Assembly (NCBI GenBank): GCA_947491825.1
Contig: CANLLM010000011.1
Coordinates: 1 to 38,113 of the forward strand
DNA length: 38,113 nucleotides
Direction: 5' to 3'
Source: Bacteroidota bacterium
GTDB lineage: Bacteria; Bacteroidota; Bacteroidia; UKL13-3
Positions 10,326 to 19,775 of the stretch are shown here, piece by piece. The stretch's first letter is position 1. Each line of letters opens with the position of its first letter. The position numbers were made by a program, and so were the translations under genes. A model generated the notes under the pieces. That model was given only the letters and a program-made list of their open reading frames with translations, did no database searches and was not told the DNA's origin.

Positions 10326-10775
10326 ATGCGTTTACAACAACAAATAAATACCGATATCATTACGGCAATGAAAGCCAAAGACGAAGTTTCGTTACGTGCT
10401 TTGCGTGCCATAAAATCGGCATTAATGATGGCCGCCACAGCAGAAGGGGCAAAAGACAGCCTAGAGGATGAAACTGCTATTAAAGTTTTTCAAAAACTGG
10501 CTAAACAACGTAAAGAAAGTATAGACATTTTTGTGAGTAATGGCCGAGAAGAACTTGCAGTAACAGAACGAGAAGAACTTGCTGTTATTGAGCGATATTT
10601 GCCAAAGCAAATGAGTGAAGACGAAGTTAAAGCAACACTAAAATTGGTGCTAAAAGAAATAGGTGCAACTGGACCTGCAGATTTCAGCAAAGCAATGCCT
10701 GCGGCTATTAAAGCGTTAGCCGGTAAAGCTGATGGAAAGATCATTTCTTCGCTTTTAAAACAGCTTTTAGGATAA
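10326..10775 (+). CDS. GatB/YqeY domain-containing protein
   Basis: 149 aa; MKAKDEVSLRALRAIKSAL, ERYLPKQMSEDEV and C-terminal ADGKIISSLLKQLL are typical YqeY. Confidence 0.9.
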   Translation: MRLQQQINTDIITAMKAKDEVSLRALRAIKSALMMAATAEGAKDSLEDETAIKVFQKLAKQRKESIDIFVSNGREELAVTEREELAVIERYLPKQMSEDEVKATLKLVLKEIGATGPADFSKAMPAAIKALAGKADGKIISSLLKQLLG

Positions 10776-10801
10776 TAATATTTCTTGTATAATTGTACAA
10801 A

Positions 10802-10828
10802 GGGGGCGCACAAGTGCGCCCTTATTCG
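10802..10828 (+). terminator. GC-rich hairpin, candidate terminator after yqeY-like gene
   Basis: Perfect stem GGGCGCAC (10804-10811), AA loop, GTGCGCCC (10814-10821), followed by TTATT. Confidence 0.55.
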
Positions 10829-10849
10829 TTTAATAATAAATGCATACCT

Positions 10850-11557
10850 ATGACAAATGAAGAGAGAATAAAAAAAGCATTTGAGAAAAAGAATTGGCCC
10901 GAAATAAGAGTTACCGATAGTTGGGCAACCTTTAAAATTATGGCCGAATTTGTAGAAGGTTTTGAAAAAATGAGCCGCATTGGTCCATGCGTTTCCATAT
11001 TTGGTTCAGCTAGAACTAAATCCGATAATCCATATTTTATACTAGCCGAAGAAATTGCACTCAAATTGGTAAATGCAGGTTTTGGTGTAATTACAGGAGG
11101 CGGGCCAGGTATTATGGAAGCTGGCAATAAAGGGGCATACGAAAACGGAGGTAAGTCTGTAGGACTTGGAATTGAGTTGCCTTTTGAGCAGTTTGTAAAT
11201 AAATACGTTGACCGTGATAAGATGATTAACTTTGATTACTTCTTTGTACGTAAAGTTATGTTTATGAAATATGCGCAAGGCTTTGTGGCCATGCCTGGTG
11301 GTTTTGGAACTTTAGATGAATTGTTTGAAGCTTTAACTTTAATTCAAACCCACAAAGTAGCTCGCTTTCCGGTGGTACTAGTTGGCACCGAATATTGGAG
11401 TGGATTAATAGACTGGATAAAAAAAGTTATGCTAGAAAAAGAGCACAACATTAATCCTGACGATTTATTCTTGTTTAAATTGGTTGACACTGCCGATGAT
11501 GCCGTAAACTATATTTTAGATTACTACGCAGATATGTCGATTAGCCCAAATTTTTAA
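10850..11557 (+). CDS. LOG family protein (TIGR00730-type Rossmann fold)
   Basis: GSARTKSDNPYF, GGGPGIMEAGNKGA and MPGGFGTLDELFEALTLIQT (PGGxGTxxE). Start at MTNEERIKK rather than 10793. Confidence 0.9.
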   Translation: MTNEERIKKAFEKKNWPEIRVTDSWATFKIMAEFVEGFEKMSRIGPCVSIFGSARTKSDNPYFILAEEIALKLVNAGFGVITGGGPGIMEAGNKGAYENGGKSVGLGIELPFEQFVNKYVDRDKMINFDYFFVRKVMFMKYAQGFVAMPGGFGTLDELFEALTLIQTHKVARFPVVLVGTEYWSGLIDWIKKVMLEKEHNINPDDLFLFKLVDTADDAVNYILDYYADMSISPNF

Positions 11558-11584
11558 TTACATTTTTGTATTGATAAATAGCGC

Positions 11585-13849
11585 ATGAGCACACTAAAAG
11601 AAGACGCATTAAAGTACCACAGTAAAGGCCGACCAGGTAAGATAGAAGTGGTGCCTACCAAACCAACCAACACCAAACGTGATCTAAGCTTAGCCTACTC
11701 ACCAGGTGTTGCTGCGCCCTGTTTGGCGATTGCCGAAAATATTGATGATGTATACAAATACACCGCTAAAGGCAACTTAGTAGCGGTTATAAGTAACGGA
11801 ACAGCTGTATTGGGGTTAGGCGATATTGGCCCTGAGGCATCAAAACCTGTTATGGAAGGCAAGGGAGTACTGTTTAAAATATTTGCCGATATAGATGTGT
11901 TTGATATTGAAGTAAACACCAAAGATACGGAAGAGTTTATCCGCACAGTTAAAGCGATTAGCCCAACATTTGGTGGGATAAACCTAGAAGATATTAAAGC
12001 CCCTGAGTGTTTTGAAATTGAACAGCGTTTAAAAGAGGAATTAGATATTCCTATTATGCATGATGACCAACATGGAACTGCAATTATTACAGGAGCTGGT
12101 TTAATTAATGCATTAGAGCTAGCAGATAAGAAAATTGATGCAGTGCGTGTGGTATTTAATGGTGCTGGTGCATCGGCTATGAGTTGTGCTAAAATCTTTT
12201 TAAGCCTTGGGGTTAAAAAAGAGCATTTAATTATGTGCGATAGCAAAGGTGTTATCCGCACAGACAGCCCAAACCTTGACTCAACCAAACAATTTTTTTC
12301 CACCAACCAAAACCTAACCACATTAACAGAAGCCATGAGTGGTGCCGATGTATTTGTGGGTTTAAGTAAAGGTAATATAGTTAATCAAGACATGGTGCGC
12401 GGCATGGCAGCAAACCCCATCGTATTTGCTCTAGCAAACCCCGACCCTGAAATTCCGTATGATGAAGCCATTGCATCACGTCCTGATATTATTATGGCTA
12501 CAGGACGCAGCGATCATCCTAACCAAGTAAATAACGTTTTGGGATTCCCTTATATATTTCGTGGTGCGTTAGATGTACGAGCCACTAAAATTAACGAGGA
12601 AATGAAATTAGCGGCAATTTATGCACTTGCTAATTTAACCAAAGAACCCGTGCCTGAAATGGTCAGCTTGGCCTATAACGAAAAACACATTTCATTTAGC
12701 CGCACTTACATCATTCCAAAACCACTAGACCCTCGGTTAATTACAACGGTATCTCCTGCTGTTGCAAGAGCAGCGATGGAAAGTGGTGTGGCCAAAAACC
12801 ACATAACCGATTGGGATGCCTATCATAACGAGTTACTAGAACGCCTTGGGAAAGAGAGTAACTTTATACGTGTAATTGGGAGTAAAGCACGCAAGAATCC
12901 AAAACGCGTTGTATTTGCCGAAGCAGATAATTATAAGATTTTACGTGCCGCTCAAATTGTTAAAGATGAAGGCATTGCTATTCCTATTTTATTGGGAAAT
13001 AAGGAAAAAATAAATGCGCTGATTGAAGAAAATAAAATTGATTTAGGCGATGTAACTATTATAGACCCAATTGAAGAAAATAAAATTCGTGCGCGCTATG
13101 GTGAAGTGTTTTATAAGAAACGCCAACGCAAAGGTGTAACCATATACCAAGCCACTAAATTAATGCGCGACCGAAACCATTTTGCACCAATGATGGTGGA
13201 ACTAGGCGAAGCTGATGCAATGATTTCGGGCTTAACCAAAAACTACCCAAGCACCATTAGGCCCGCATTACAAATTTTGGGTAAAGAAGAGGGAATAAAT
13301 AAGGTAGCAGGTATGTACGTAATGCTAAGCAATAAGGGTACTTTGTTTTTTTCTGACACTACCGTAAACCAAAAACCAGATATTAACGATATTGTTGATA
13401 TAACTAAGCTTACTTATGATGCCGTAAAGAAGTTTAACATTACACCAAGCATAGCATTGTTGTCATACAGTAACTTTGGAAGTGCAGAAGGCGACACGCC
13501 AACTAAAATGCAACGTGCCCGCAAAATTTTAAAAGAAAAATATCCTGAAATGATTGTGGATGGCGACATCCAATCAAATATGGCACTTAACCAAAAAATG
13601 TTAAAAGAAAACTTTCCTTTTAGCGAGCTTTGTGACCATCCCGTAAACACCTTAATTTTCCCTAACCTTTCGGCTGGCAATATTACTTATAAACTATTAC
13701 AAGAAACTGGAGGCGCGGAGGCCATCGGACCAGTATTATTGGGTTTAAAAAAATCTGCACACATATTACAATTGGGTAGCAGTGTACGCGAAATTGTAAA
13801 CATGGTAATAATTGCAGTGGTAGATGCACAAAGCAAAGAAGGAAACTAA
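11585..13849 (+). CDS. maeB: NADP-dependent malic enzyme fused to phosphotransacetylase-like domain
   Basis: N-terminal malic enzyme (SLAYSPGVAAPC, DDQHGTA, GAGASA) with a C-terminal PTA-like domain; 754 aa. Confidence 0.92.
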   Translation: MSTLKEDALKYHSKGRPGKIEVVPTKPTNTKRDLSLAYSPGVAAPCLAIAENIDDVYKYTAKGNLVAVISNGTAVLGLGDIGPEASKPVMEGKGVLFKIFADIDVFDIEVNTKDTEEFIRTVKAISPTFGGINLEDIKAPECFEIEQRLKEELDIPIMHDDQHGTAIITGAGLINALELADKKIDAVRVVFNGAGASAMSCAKIFLSLGVKKEHLIMCDSKGVIRTDSPNLDSTKQFFSTNQNLTTLTEAMSGADVFVGLSKGNIVNQDMVRGMAANPIVFALANPDPEIPYDEAIASRPDIIMATGRSDHPNQVNNVLGFPYIFRGALDVRATKINEEMKLAAIYALANLTKEPVPEMVSLAYNEKHISFSRTYIIPKPLDPRLITTVSPAVARAAMESGVAKNHITDWDAYHNELLERLGKESNFIRVIGSKARKNPKRVVFAEADNYKILRAAQIVKDEGIAIPILLGNKEKINALIEENKIDLGDVTIIDPIEENKIRARYGEVFYKKRQRKGVTIYQATKLMRDRNHFAPMMVELGEADAMISGLTKNYPSTIRPALQILGKEEGINKVAGMYVMLSNKGTLFFSDTTVNQKPDINDIVDITKLTYDAVKKFNITPSIALLSYSNFGSAEGDTPTKMQRARKILKEKYPEMIVDGDIQSNMALNQKMLKENFPFSELCDHPVNTLIFPNLSAGNITYKLLQETGGAEAIGPVLLGLKKSAHILQLGSSVREIVNMVIIAVVDAQSKEGN

Positions 13850-13874
13850 ACCGTTTTTATTGTTGTAGAATTTG

Positions 13875-13901
13875 AAATCCCGACTTGTTCGGGATTTTTT
13901 T
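13875..13901 (+). terminator. rho-independent terminator after maeB
   Basis: AAATCCCGA-CTTGT-TCGGGATTT hairpin followed by a T-run. Confidence 0.8.
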
Positions 13902-14443
13902 GCGCTCCACTTTTCAAACTAAATAGCGTTTCTTGAATAGATGTTGCAGCTCATTCATAGAATTAGGTCCATAACCTCAAATACACCTTTTAGATTTTTT
14001 GTTACTTACTGAAAATTAAGGAACTCCGTCAAGATAAACTTGTTAATTGAGCTCGTTTACAATCAATAATTTATTAAACAGGTAGTCATTTTCAAATAAT
14101 AATAGCAGATAAATTTCAGATCCTTGATGTGTGACTTTTTCAATTTGTATAAATAATGATGTAAGGCTTTTGATTTGAAGAGCGGCTTTGAAAAAAAAGA
14201 TCAAGTATTAAATTCGACTTTTAAGTATCTTTCAACATTTGTAGTTTATTAGCTATTTGAGCATCTCATTCACCACTTTTTAAAATTGGTTAACTTTATT
14301 GTCAATTTATAAAAGTGATATATAAAACACTTGGAACAATACTAATGTAATTTGATGTTGACTAATGATTTGTTTTAGTATACTTTTACACGCCAATCGT
14401 AAAGAGACAATTTAGGTAAAACAATCTTAATAAATAAAGAAGT

Positions 14444-16006
14444 ATGAAAAAAATAATCACAATTATTCTATTAAGCTTAATAGCTAATGTCATTGGCGCA
14501 CACGATATCAATCACGAAAAAGTAATTTCACGTAAATGGAATATCGAATCTGAAAATAGAATAATTGATGGCTCGTTTTACCTACTTAAAAACGGAAAGG
14601 TTTATATAGAGCGCGCTAACAATAATATTACAGCATATCCTTTATCATCTTTATCAAAGCAAGACCAAATATTTGTTATGCAAAAAAGTGAATGGATAAA
14701 GCAAGTAAACAACCAAATACATGCTAAGCAAAACAATCCTGTAAGCTTTCAATCGCAACTAGATTATCAATTTTGGATTGTAATAGGATTGCTTGTTGCT
14801 TTAAGTTGGATTGGTTTCTCAATTATCGAAAGGAAGAAATTAAAATACCTGTTTCCTGTTTTGGCTTTGGGAATGCTTTTCACACTATACAGTTTCACGA
14901 AAAAAGTTTGGAAAACTTTTAAAACAAAAACATCTCCTACTTTTATTGATGCTGCATTTGTTCCATTTAAACCGAATGTGAATACAAATTGGGATACAAC
15001 CTATTTTTATGTTGAATCAAAAGGAATTCCTACTACGCATAACATGATGGTTGGAATTTCAAATCGCGGTTGGCAACAACAAGTCCCAATTCCGCAGTGT
15101 TATATTGGAACAAACGCTTGGCCAATACCATTAAATCCTGTTTTAGCCACCAATCCAATTCCGGTTGATAGTATACATTTTACACGAGGTGCTATTGCCC
15201 TTGCCGTTAATGGTATTCCAATTTTCAATGTACATACCAACACAGGAGTAGATTCTTATTTAGATGGTCAATTAGATACTTATGGCGGGCATTGCGGAAG
15301 AGCAGATGATTACCACTATCATACAGCACCATTACATTTGTATAATTATACGACATCAACTTTACCAATTGCATTCGGCCTAGATGGCTATGCAGTTTAT
15401 GGCAGTGTTGAACCTGATGGACCTGCGATGCAAACATTAGATGCCAATCATGGGCATTTATATAATGGCGACTATCATTATCACGGGACTACATCTGCAC
15501 CCTATATGATTGCAAAGATGGCCGGACAAGTTACAGAAGACAATACAAACCAATTAATCCCACAAGCTGTTGCAAAACCTGTTAGACCTGGGCTAACCCC
15601 TTTAAATGGAGCATTAATTACATCATGTAGCCCAAATTCAGTTAAAAATGGATACAATTTAACATACACCAGAAATGGGCTGACAGATTCAGTAGTTTAT
15701 GGCTGGTCGGCTACAGGCATTTATACTTTTAAGTATTATAGGAATGGTAATCTTGATTCAACAAAAAACTACAATGGTTTTGTTCAATGTATTGTCCCTT
15801 CAACGGGTATAACGGAACCTTCCTATTCATCAACAGATGCCTTGATTTATCCAAATCCAAACAATGGTGTTTTTCATTTACAGTTAAAAAATAGCATTAA
15901 ACAACATGATGTTAAATTGATTTCAATTTATAATCTCCAAGGTGATTTGATTTTTCAAACTACTCGTTTTTTATCCGATTTTGAAATCAAAAATTTAAGT
16001 AAATGA
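14444..16006 (+). CDS. YHYH-domain protein with SHD1-like N-terminal segment, two predicted TM helices and an interrupted T9SS sorting domain
   Basis: DDYHYHTAPLH, GLDGYAVYG and GDYHYHG. N-terminal RKWN..IIDGSFYLLKNGKVYIE..YPLSSLSKQDQIFV resembles SHD1. The C-terminal IYPNPNNGVFHLQ domain is cut by TGA at 16004-16006. Confidence 0.8.
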   Translation: MKKIITIILLSLIANVIGAHDINHEKVISRKWNIESENRIIDGSFYLLKNGKVYIERANNNITAYPLSSLSKQDQIFVMQKSEWIKQVNNQIHAKQNNPVSFQSQLDYQFWIVIGLLVALSWIGFSIIERKKLKYLFPVLALGMLFTLYSFTKKVWKTFKTKTSPTFIDAAFVPFKPNVNTNWDTTYFYVESKGIPTTHNMMVGISNRGWQQQVPIPQCYIGTNAWPIPLNPVLATNPIPVDSIHFTRGAIALAVNGIPIFNVHTNTGVDSYLDGQLDTYGGHCGRADDYHYHTAPLHLYNYTTSTLPIAFGLDGYAVYGSVEPDGPAMQTLDANHGHLYNGDYHYHGTTSAPYMIAKMAGQVTEDNTNQLIPQAVAKPVRPGLTPLNGALITSCSPNSVKNGYNLTYTRNGLTDSVVYGWSATGIYTFKYYRNGNLDSTKNYNGFVQCIVPSTGITEPSYSSTDALIYPNPNNGVFHLQLKNSIKQHDVKLISIYNLQGDLIFQTTRFLSDFEIKNLSK

Positions 16007-16069
16007 ATCTACTTGATACAAATTCAATTTTCAAGAAACAAATTAACTAAAAAATTAATTGTTCAATAA
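16007..16069 (+). other. in-frame continuation of the T9SS sorting domain beyond the TGA (IYLIQIQFSRNKLTKKLIVQ*)
   Basis: Reading on in the same frame gives NLSK-TGA-IYLIQIQFSRNKLTKKLIVQ-TAA. This aligns with the paralogous ending VASGVYFVKITVGNDQLIKKLIIQ of the next gene. Confidence 0.85.
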
Positions 16070-16085
16070 GGAATAAATAAAATCA

Positions 16086-17318
16086 ATGAAACAAATAGCT
16101 TATTTATTCTTACTCTGTTTACCAATTTATGTAAATGCTCAATATACCGGAACGGCTGCTGTAACTCAAGGATTAGCAACGAAAACGCTTTCCAATTTAT
16201 ATCCATGTGCTAATGGAAGAGTTACTGATGTTGGCGCTATTGTTGCTTCTAATTCTTCGATTTGGACAGTACCCGCTATTGTAAATTTTACAAATAATTC
16301 TTTCCCTTTTGCTTCCAACCTTTATAATTCTTGCACCGGAAACTTGTATGCAAATGATATAGCAGCCTTGGTGGCATTAAATGGTTCTGATATTATAAAC
16401 ATTGATTCAAGCGGAGAAGTCATAACAGCATTTGTTTTTGCTGACAATTATTTTGAAATGTACATTAATGGTGTTGCTGTTGGTAAAGACAATGTTCCTT
16501 TCACACAATTTAATTCAAATATTGTTCGCTTTAGAGTAAAAAGACCGTTTACAATTGCTATGCTGCTAGTGGATTGGGAAGAACTTTTAGGAGTTGGTTG
16601 CGAAAACAGCAATGGTTTTCAATACCACATGGGTGATGGAGGTATGGTAGCCGTTTTCAAAGACTCTTTGAATAACATCATTGCAAAAACAGGAAATGAT
16701 TGGAGGGCCCAAACTTTTTATACCGCACCAATAATTGATTTAACTTGCCCTACCGAAAATGGTTCACAGCGAATTTCAACTAACTGTAGCACGCAAGATG
16801 CAAACAATGGAACAAATTATTACGGCTTGCATTGGAACAGGCCAACTACCTGGATGGATGCCTCTTTTAATGATTCCGTATTTCCAATAGCAACTACTTA
16901 TTCCAATACAACTGTAGGGATTAATAACAAACCTGCTTACACCAATTTCACAAATATTTTTGATGATCCATCGAATGATGCGCAATTTATTTGGAGCAGT
17001 AATATTATTTTAGACAATGAAGTGATTGTGCGGTACAAAGTTTCATTAAGCACTGGTATTTTGGAAATGAATCATATTAATAAGGGCATTCACATTTATC
17101 CTAATCCAGCAAAAAACGACTTTCAAATTGCGCTAGACAATTCAATAAACAGCAATGAAATAAAAAATATTAGCATCTTTAATTTGTATGGTGATATCAT
17201 TTTTGAGACAAATAAATATGCTGAAAGAATCTCTTTGAATGATGTTGCTAGCGGAGTATATTTTGTAAAAATTACGGTTGGTAATGATCAATTAATTAAA
17301 AAACTAATAATTCAATAA
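16086..17318 (+). CDS. secreted protein of unknown function with T9SS C-terminal sorting domain
   Basis: Signal peptide; C-terminus IHIYPNPAKNDFQI...ASGVYFVKITVGNDQLIKKLIIQ. Confidence 0.8.
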   Translation: MKQIAYLFLLCLPIYVNAQYTGTAAVTQGLATKTLSNLYPCANGRVTDVGAIVASNSSIWTVPAIVNFTNNSFPFASNLYNSCTGNLYANDIAALVALNGSDIINIDSSGEVITAFVFADNYFEMYINGVAVGKDNVPFTQFNSNIVRFRVKRPFTIAMLLVDWEELLGVGCENSNGFQYHMGDGGMVAVFKDSLNNIIAKTGNDWRAQTFYTAPIIDLTCPTENGSQRISTNCSTQDANNGTNYYGLHWNRPTTWMDASFNDSVFPIATTYSNTTVGINNKPAYTNFTNIFDDPSNDAQFIWSSNIILDNEVIVRYKVSLSTGILEMNHINKGIHIYPNPAKNDFQIALDNSINSNEIKNISIFNLYGDIIFETNKYAERISLNDVASGVYFVKITVGNDQLIKKLIIQ

Positions 17319-18500
17319 ATGAAAAAAGCAATCCTTGTCATTCACTCTTTTTTGATAGCTATTACTTCCTTTTCGCAAAGTGTAATTAAAACGATGCTAC
17401 GACTACCAGACACAGGAGTAACAACTGGTTACACAACAACTTTTGGAGAAGATAATGATTACACCATTTTCCCTCCATTTTTTACTAAAAACGGAAATGG
17501 TACCATAACCGATACCATTACAGGGCTTATGTGGCAACAAACAGATGGTGGGGAAATGTCTATTGAAAATGCAATAATTTATTGCAATAATCTAGATTTA
17601 GGAGGACATACGGATTGGCGATTACCAAACGCACACGAGGCATTCAGCATTCTCAATCACCAAAACTCGAATCCTGCATTAGATGCAACCGTATTTAATT
17701 TATCACTTGCAGAATATTGGTGGACAAGCGATAGACAAGCAAATGATAGTAACAAAGTTTGGGCAACAAATTCAGGGGGAGGAATTGGCAATCATCCTAA
17801 AACGGAAACCATAAGTGCTGGCGGGCCAAAAAGATTTCATGTAAGAGCCGTTAGAGATATTGCAACGCCAACGTTAATACCGAATCATTTCACAGACAAT
17901 GGTAACGGAACTATTACAGATAATATTACTGGACTTATATGGCAAAAAGCCCCTTACACAGACACGCTTTCATGGGAACAGTCATTAACCTATGCTGACA
18001 CACTTTCTCTTTCGGGTACAAGTGATTGGCGTTTACCTAACATTAAAGAATTACAGTCTATTATTGACGTGACTATAATTAACCCTGCTTTAAACGCAAA
18101 TTTTTTCGTTACTGGAGGTGCAAAAAAATATTGGTCTTCTACTAGCATTACAAATCAAACAACAAGAGCATGGTATTTAAATGCCCAGTTTGGCATTACA
18201 ACTTATGACGCAAAGACAACTAAACACAATTTAATTTGTGTTAAAGGAAATCCTGTAACAACAGGAGTAAAAGAAATTCACTCAACAAGTCCATCTGTAT
18301 TTCCAAATCCATTTACATCAAGGATAGTTTTAAATAATAAAACTGGTCATGAAAGTTTTGAACTCACCAATAGTTTAGGTGCCATTATTTATTCTGGTAA
18401 ATTTATTGAGGGACAGCATTTTAATTACCTACCCAATGGAATCTATTTTTTAAAAATAATTGGTAAATCAACTTCAATCATCAAACTTTTAAAAGAGTAA
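17319..18500 (+). CDS. DUF1566 (Lcl C-terminal-like) protein with two DUF1566 units and a T9SS sorting domain
   Basis: Two copies of GNGTITDxITGLxWQ...DWRLPNxxE. C-terminal VFPNPFTSRIVL...PNGIYFLKIIGKSTSIIKLLKE. ATG abuts the stop of the preceding gene. Confidence 0.85.
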   Translation: MKKAILVIHSFLIAITSFSQSVIKTMLRLPDTGVTTGYTTTFGEDNDYTIFPPFFTKNGNGTITDTITGLMWQQTDGGEMSIENAIIYCNNLDLGGHTDWRLPNAHEAFSILNHQNSNPALDATVFNLSLAEYWWTSDRQANDSNKVWATNSGGGIGNHPKTETISAGGPKRFHVRAVRDIATPTLIPNHFTDNGNGTITDNITGLIWQKAPYTDTLSWEQSLTYADTLSLSGTSDWRLPNIKELQSIIDVTIINPALNANFFVTGGAKKYWSSTSITNQTTRAWYLNAQFGITTYDAKTTKHNLICVKGNPVTTGVKEIHSTSPSVFPNPFTSRIVLNNKTGHESFELTNSLGAIIYSGKFIEGQHFNYLPNGIYFLKIIGKSTSIIKLLKE

Positions 18501-18737
18501 ATTAGTTTAATACCCCTAATCGATTTTATTTAAAAATAGTTATTTTTCGGTTTTACAAACTTAATTCAATTGTGATTTGACTAACTCCTTTTTAAAATCA
18601 GTAATTTACTGCTCGGCTTAAAGCAAACCTTTTATTATCCAAGATTTAGTAAAGATAAAAATAGGTATTAAAGTGCTTTAAATATCTTTCAAACGTACGT
18701 ACCTCTGATAAATCCCTTTTTGGAACTAAAGGTAATT

Positions 18738-18768
18738 TTGGTATGCTAATTTATTTATTATTGGTATG
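18738..18768 (+). promoter_or_regulatory. putative MocR-type operator: direct repeat TTGGTATG-N15-TTGGTATG (23-bp phase)
   Basis: TTGGTATG at 18738-18745 and 18761-18768. Same core and phase as the repeat beside the MocR gene at about 31.97 kb; 36 bp upstream of the ATG at 18804. Confidence 0.6.
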
Positions 18769-18803
18769 TTATTTGAAACTGATGAAACTGCTATTTTTAC
18801 GGC

Positions 18804-19748
18804 ATGAAGAGTTTGAAAACCATCTTGTTTGTGACGCTTGCCACAGGGTTTTTTGCCTTGTGGAGTTCGTGCAAGGAAGACGTTCCATCCATAAACGATT
18901 CACCTACTGAAACTCCCGTTGAACCTGCCAAAATGAAAGGAACAGCTGATTTGTTATTTACAGATTACGCCCCTTTAAAAAACAACCCAATTAGGTTGTA
19001 TTATCATATACCGTTCAATGCAACCACATTAACGCCTATTTTGTTGGTATTTCATGGGACAGATCGCAATGCCCAATATAGTAGAGATGAGATGATCGCT
19101 AATGCCGACAAACTGGGTTTTATTATTATTGCTCCAGAGTTTAGCGACCAATATTATCCTACTGCAGATAGTTATAATTTAGGAAACATATTTGTGGATG
19201 GAGATAATCCTTCACCGACTACGCTAAACCCAGAAAGTATATGGACATTTTCTGCTATTGAGCCTATTTTTAATTTTATGAAAGCGCGCATTGGTAGTTC
19301 ATTAAATTCATATGATGTGTTTGGACACTCTGCGGGTGGACAATTTGTGCACCGTTATTTATTGTACAAGCCATTGGCTAAAATAAACAGGTTGGTAGCC
19401 GCCTCATCTGGTTGGTACACAATGTTTGATAATACCATTAACTTCCCTTATGGTACCAAACAAAGTCCGGTAGAGTCAAGCAACTACAATAACCTTTTTA
19501 ATAAAAAAGTATTTATTATTGTAGGGGAATTGGATACTGACCCTAATTCAAGCGAACTTAGGCATAATGAGATTGTAGATAAACAAGGATTAAACAGGTT
19601 TACAAGGGCACAGTATTTTTATACCCAATCAAGGACCGCAGCCATTCAAAGCAATAGCGCTTTTAATTGGAAGTATTATTCTTTAAAAGGAATAGGTCAT
19701 GATTTTGTAGGAACATCAACGGCTGCGGCCAACTATCTTTATCAATAA
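18804..19748 (+). CDS. alpha/beta-hydrolase lipoprotein
   Basis: Lipobox ALWSSC followed by KED; LVFHGT, GHSAGG nucleophile elbow, and GIGHDF with candidate catalytic His. Confidence 0.8.
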   Translation: MKSLKTILFVTLATGFFALWSSCKEDVPSINDSPTETPVEPAKMKGTADLLFTDYAPLKNNPIRLYYHIPFNATTLTPILLVFHGTDRNAQYSRDEMIANADKLGFIIIAPEFSDQYYPTADSYNLGNIFVDGDNPSPTTLNPESIWTFSAIEPIFNFMKARIGSSLNSYDVFGHSAGGQFVHRYLLYKPLAKINRLVAASSGWYTMFDNTINFPYGTKQSPVESSNYNNLFNKKVFIIVGELDTDPNSSELRHNEIVDKQGLNRFTRAQYFYTQSRTAAIQSNSAFNWKYYSLKGIGHDFVGTSTAAANYLYQ

Positions 19749-19775
19749 CACTTAATAATTAAATACCAAAAACCA

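Noticed and set aside
10545-10592. 24-bp near-tandem repeat CGAGAAGAACTTGC in the YqeY gene
   Set aside because: The encoded REELAVTEREELAVIERYLP aligns with the normal YqeY region (GRxDLAxxExxELxVLxxYLP) without extra length, so it is not a recent insertion.
11695-12336. 213-aa antisense ORF inside maeB (and similar antisense ORFs at 27624-28229, 8413-8793, 35898-36353)
   Set aside because: Shadow ORFs opposite strongly recognisable genes, with no plausible protein family.
14204-14236. Weak similarity to 18664-18692 (GTATTAAA..CTTT..AAGTATCTTTCAA), possible boundary repeats of the 14.4-18.5 kb cassette
   Set aside because: Imperfect and AT-rich; could be chance and no integrase or transposase is present. 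A dot-plot against related genomes would decide.
13902-14443. Long intergenic region checked for tRNA, small RNA or mobile element
   Set aside because: No cloverleaf, T-loop motif, terminal inverted repeats or strong hairpin recognised; simply AT-rich.
16004-16006. TGA recoded as glycine genome-wide (code 25-like)
   Set aside because: All other large conserved genes read through without internal TGA under the standard code, so global reassignment is not supported; a local mutation, readthrough or error is likelier.
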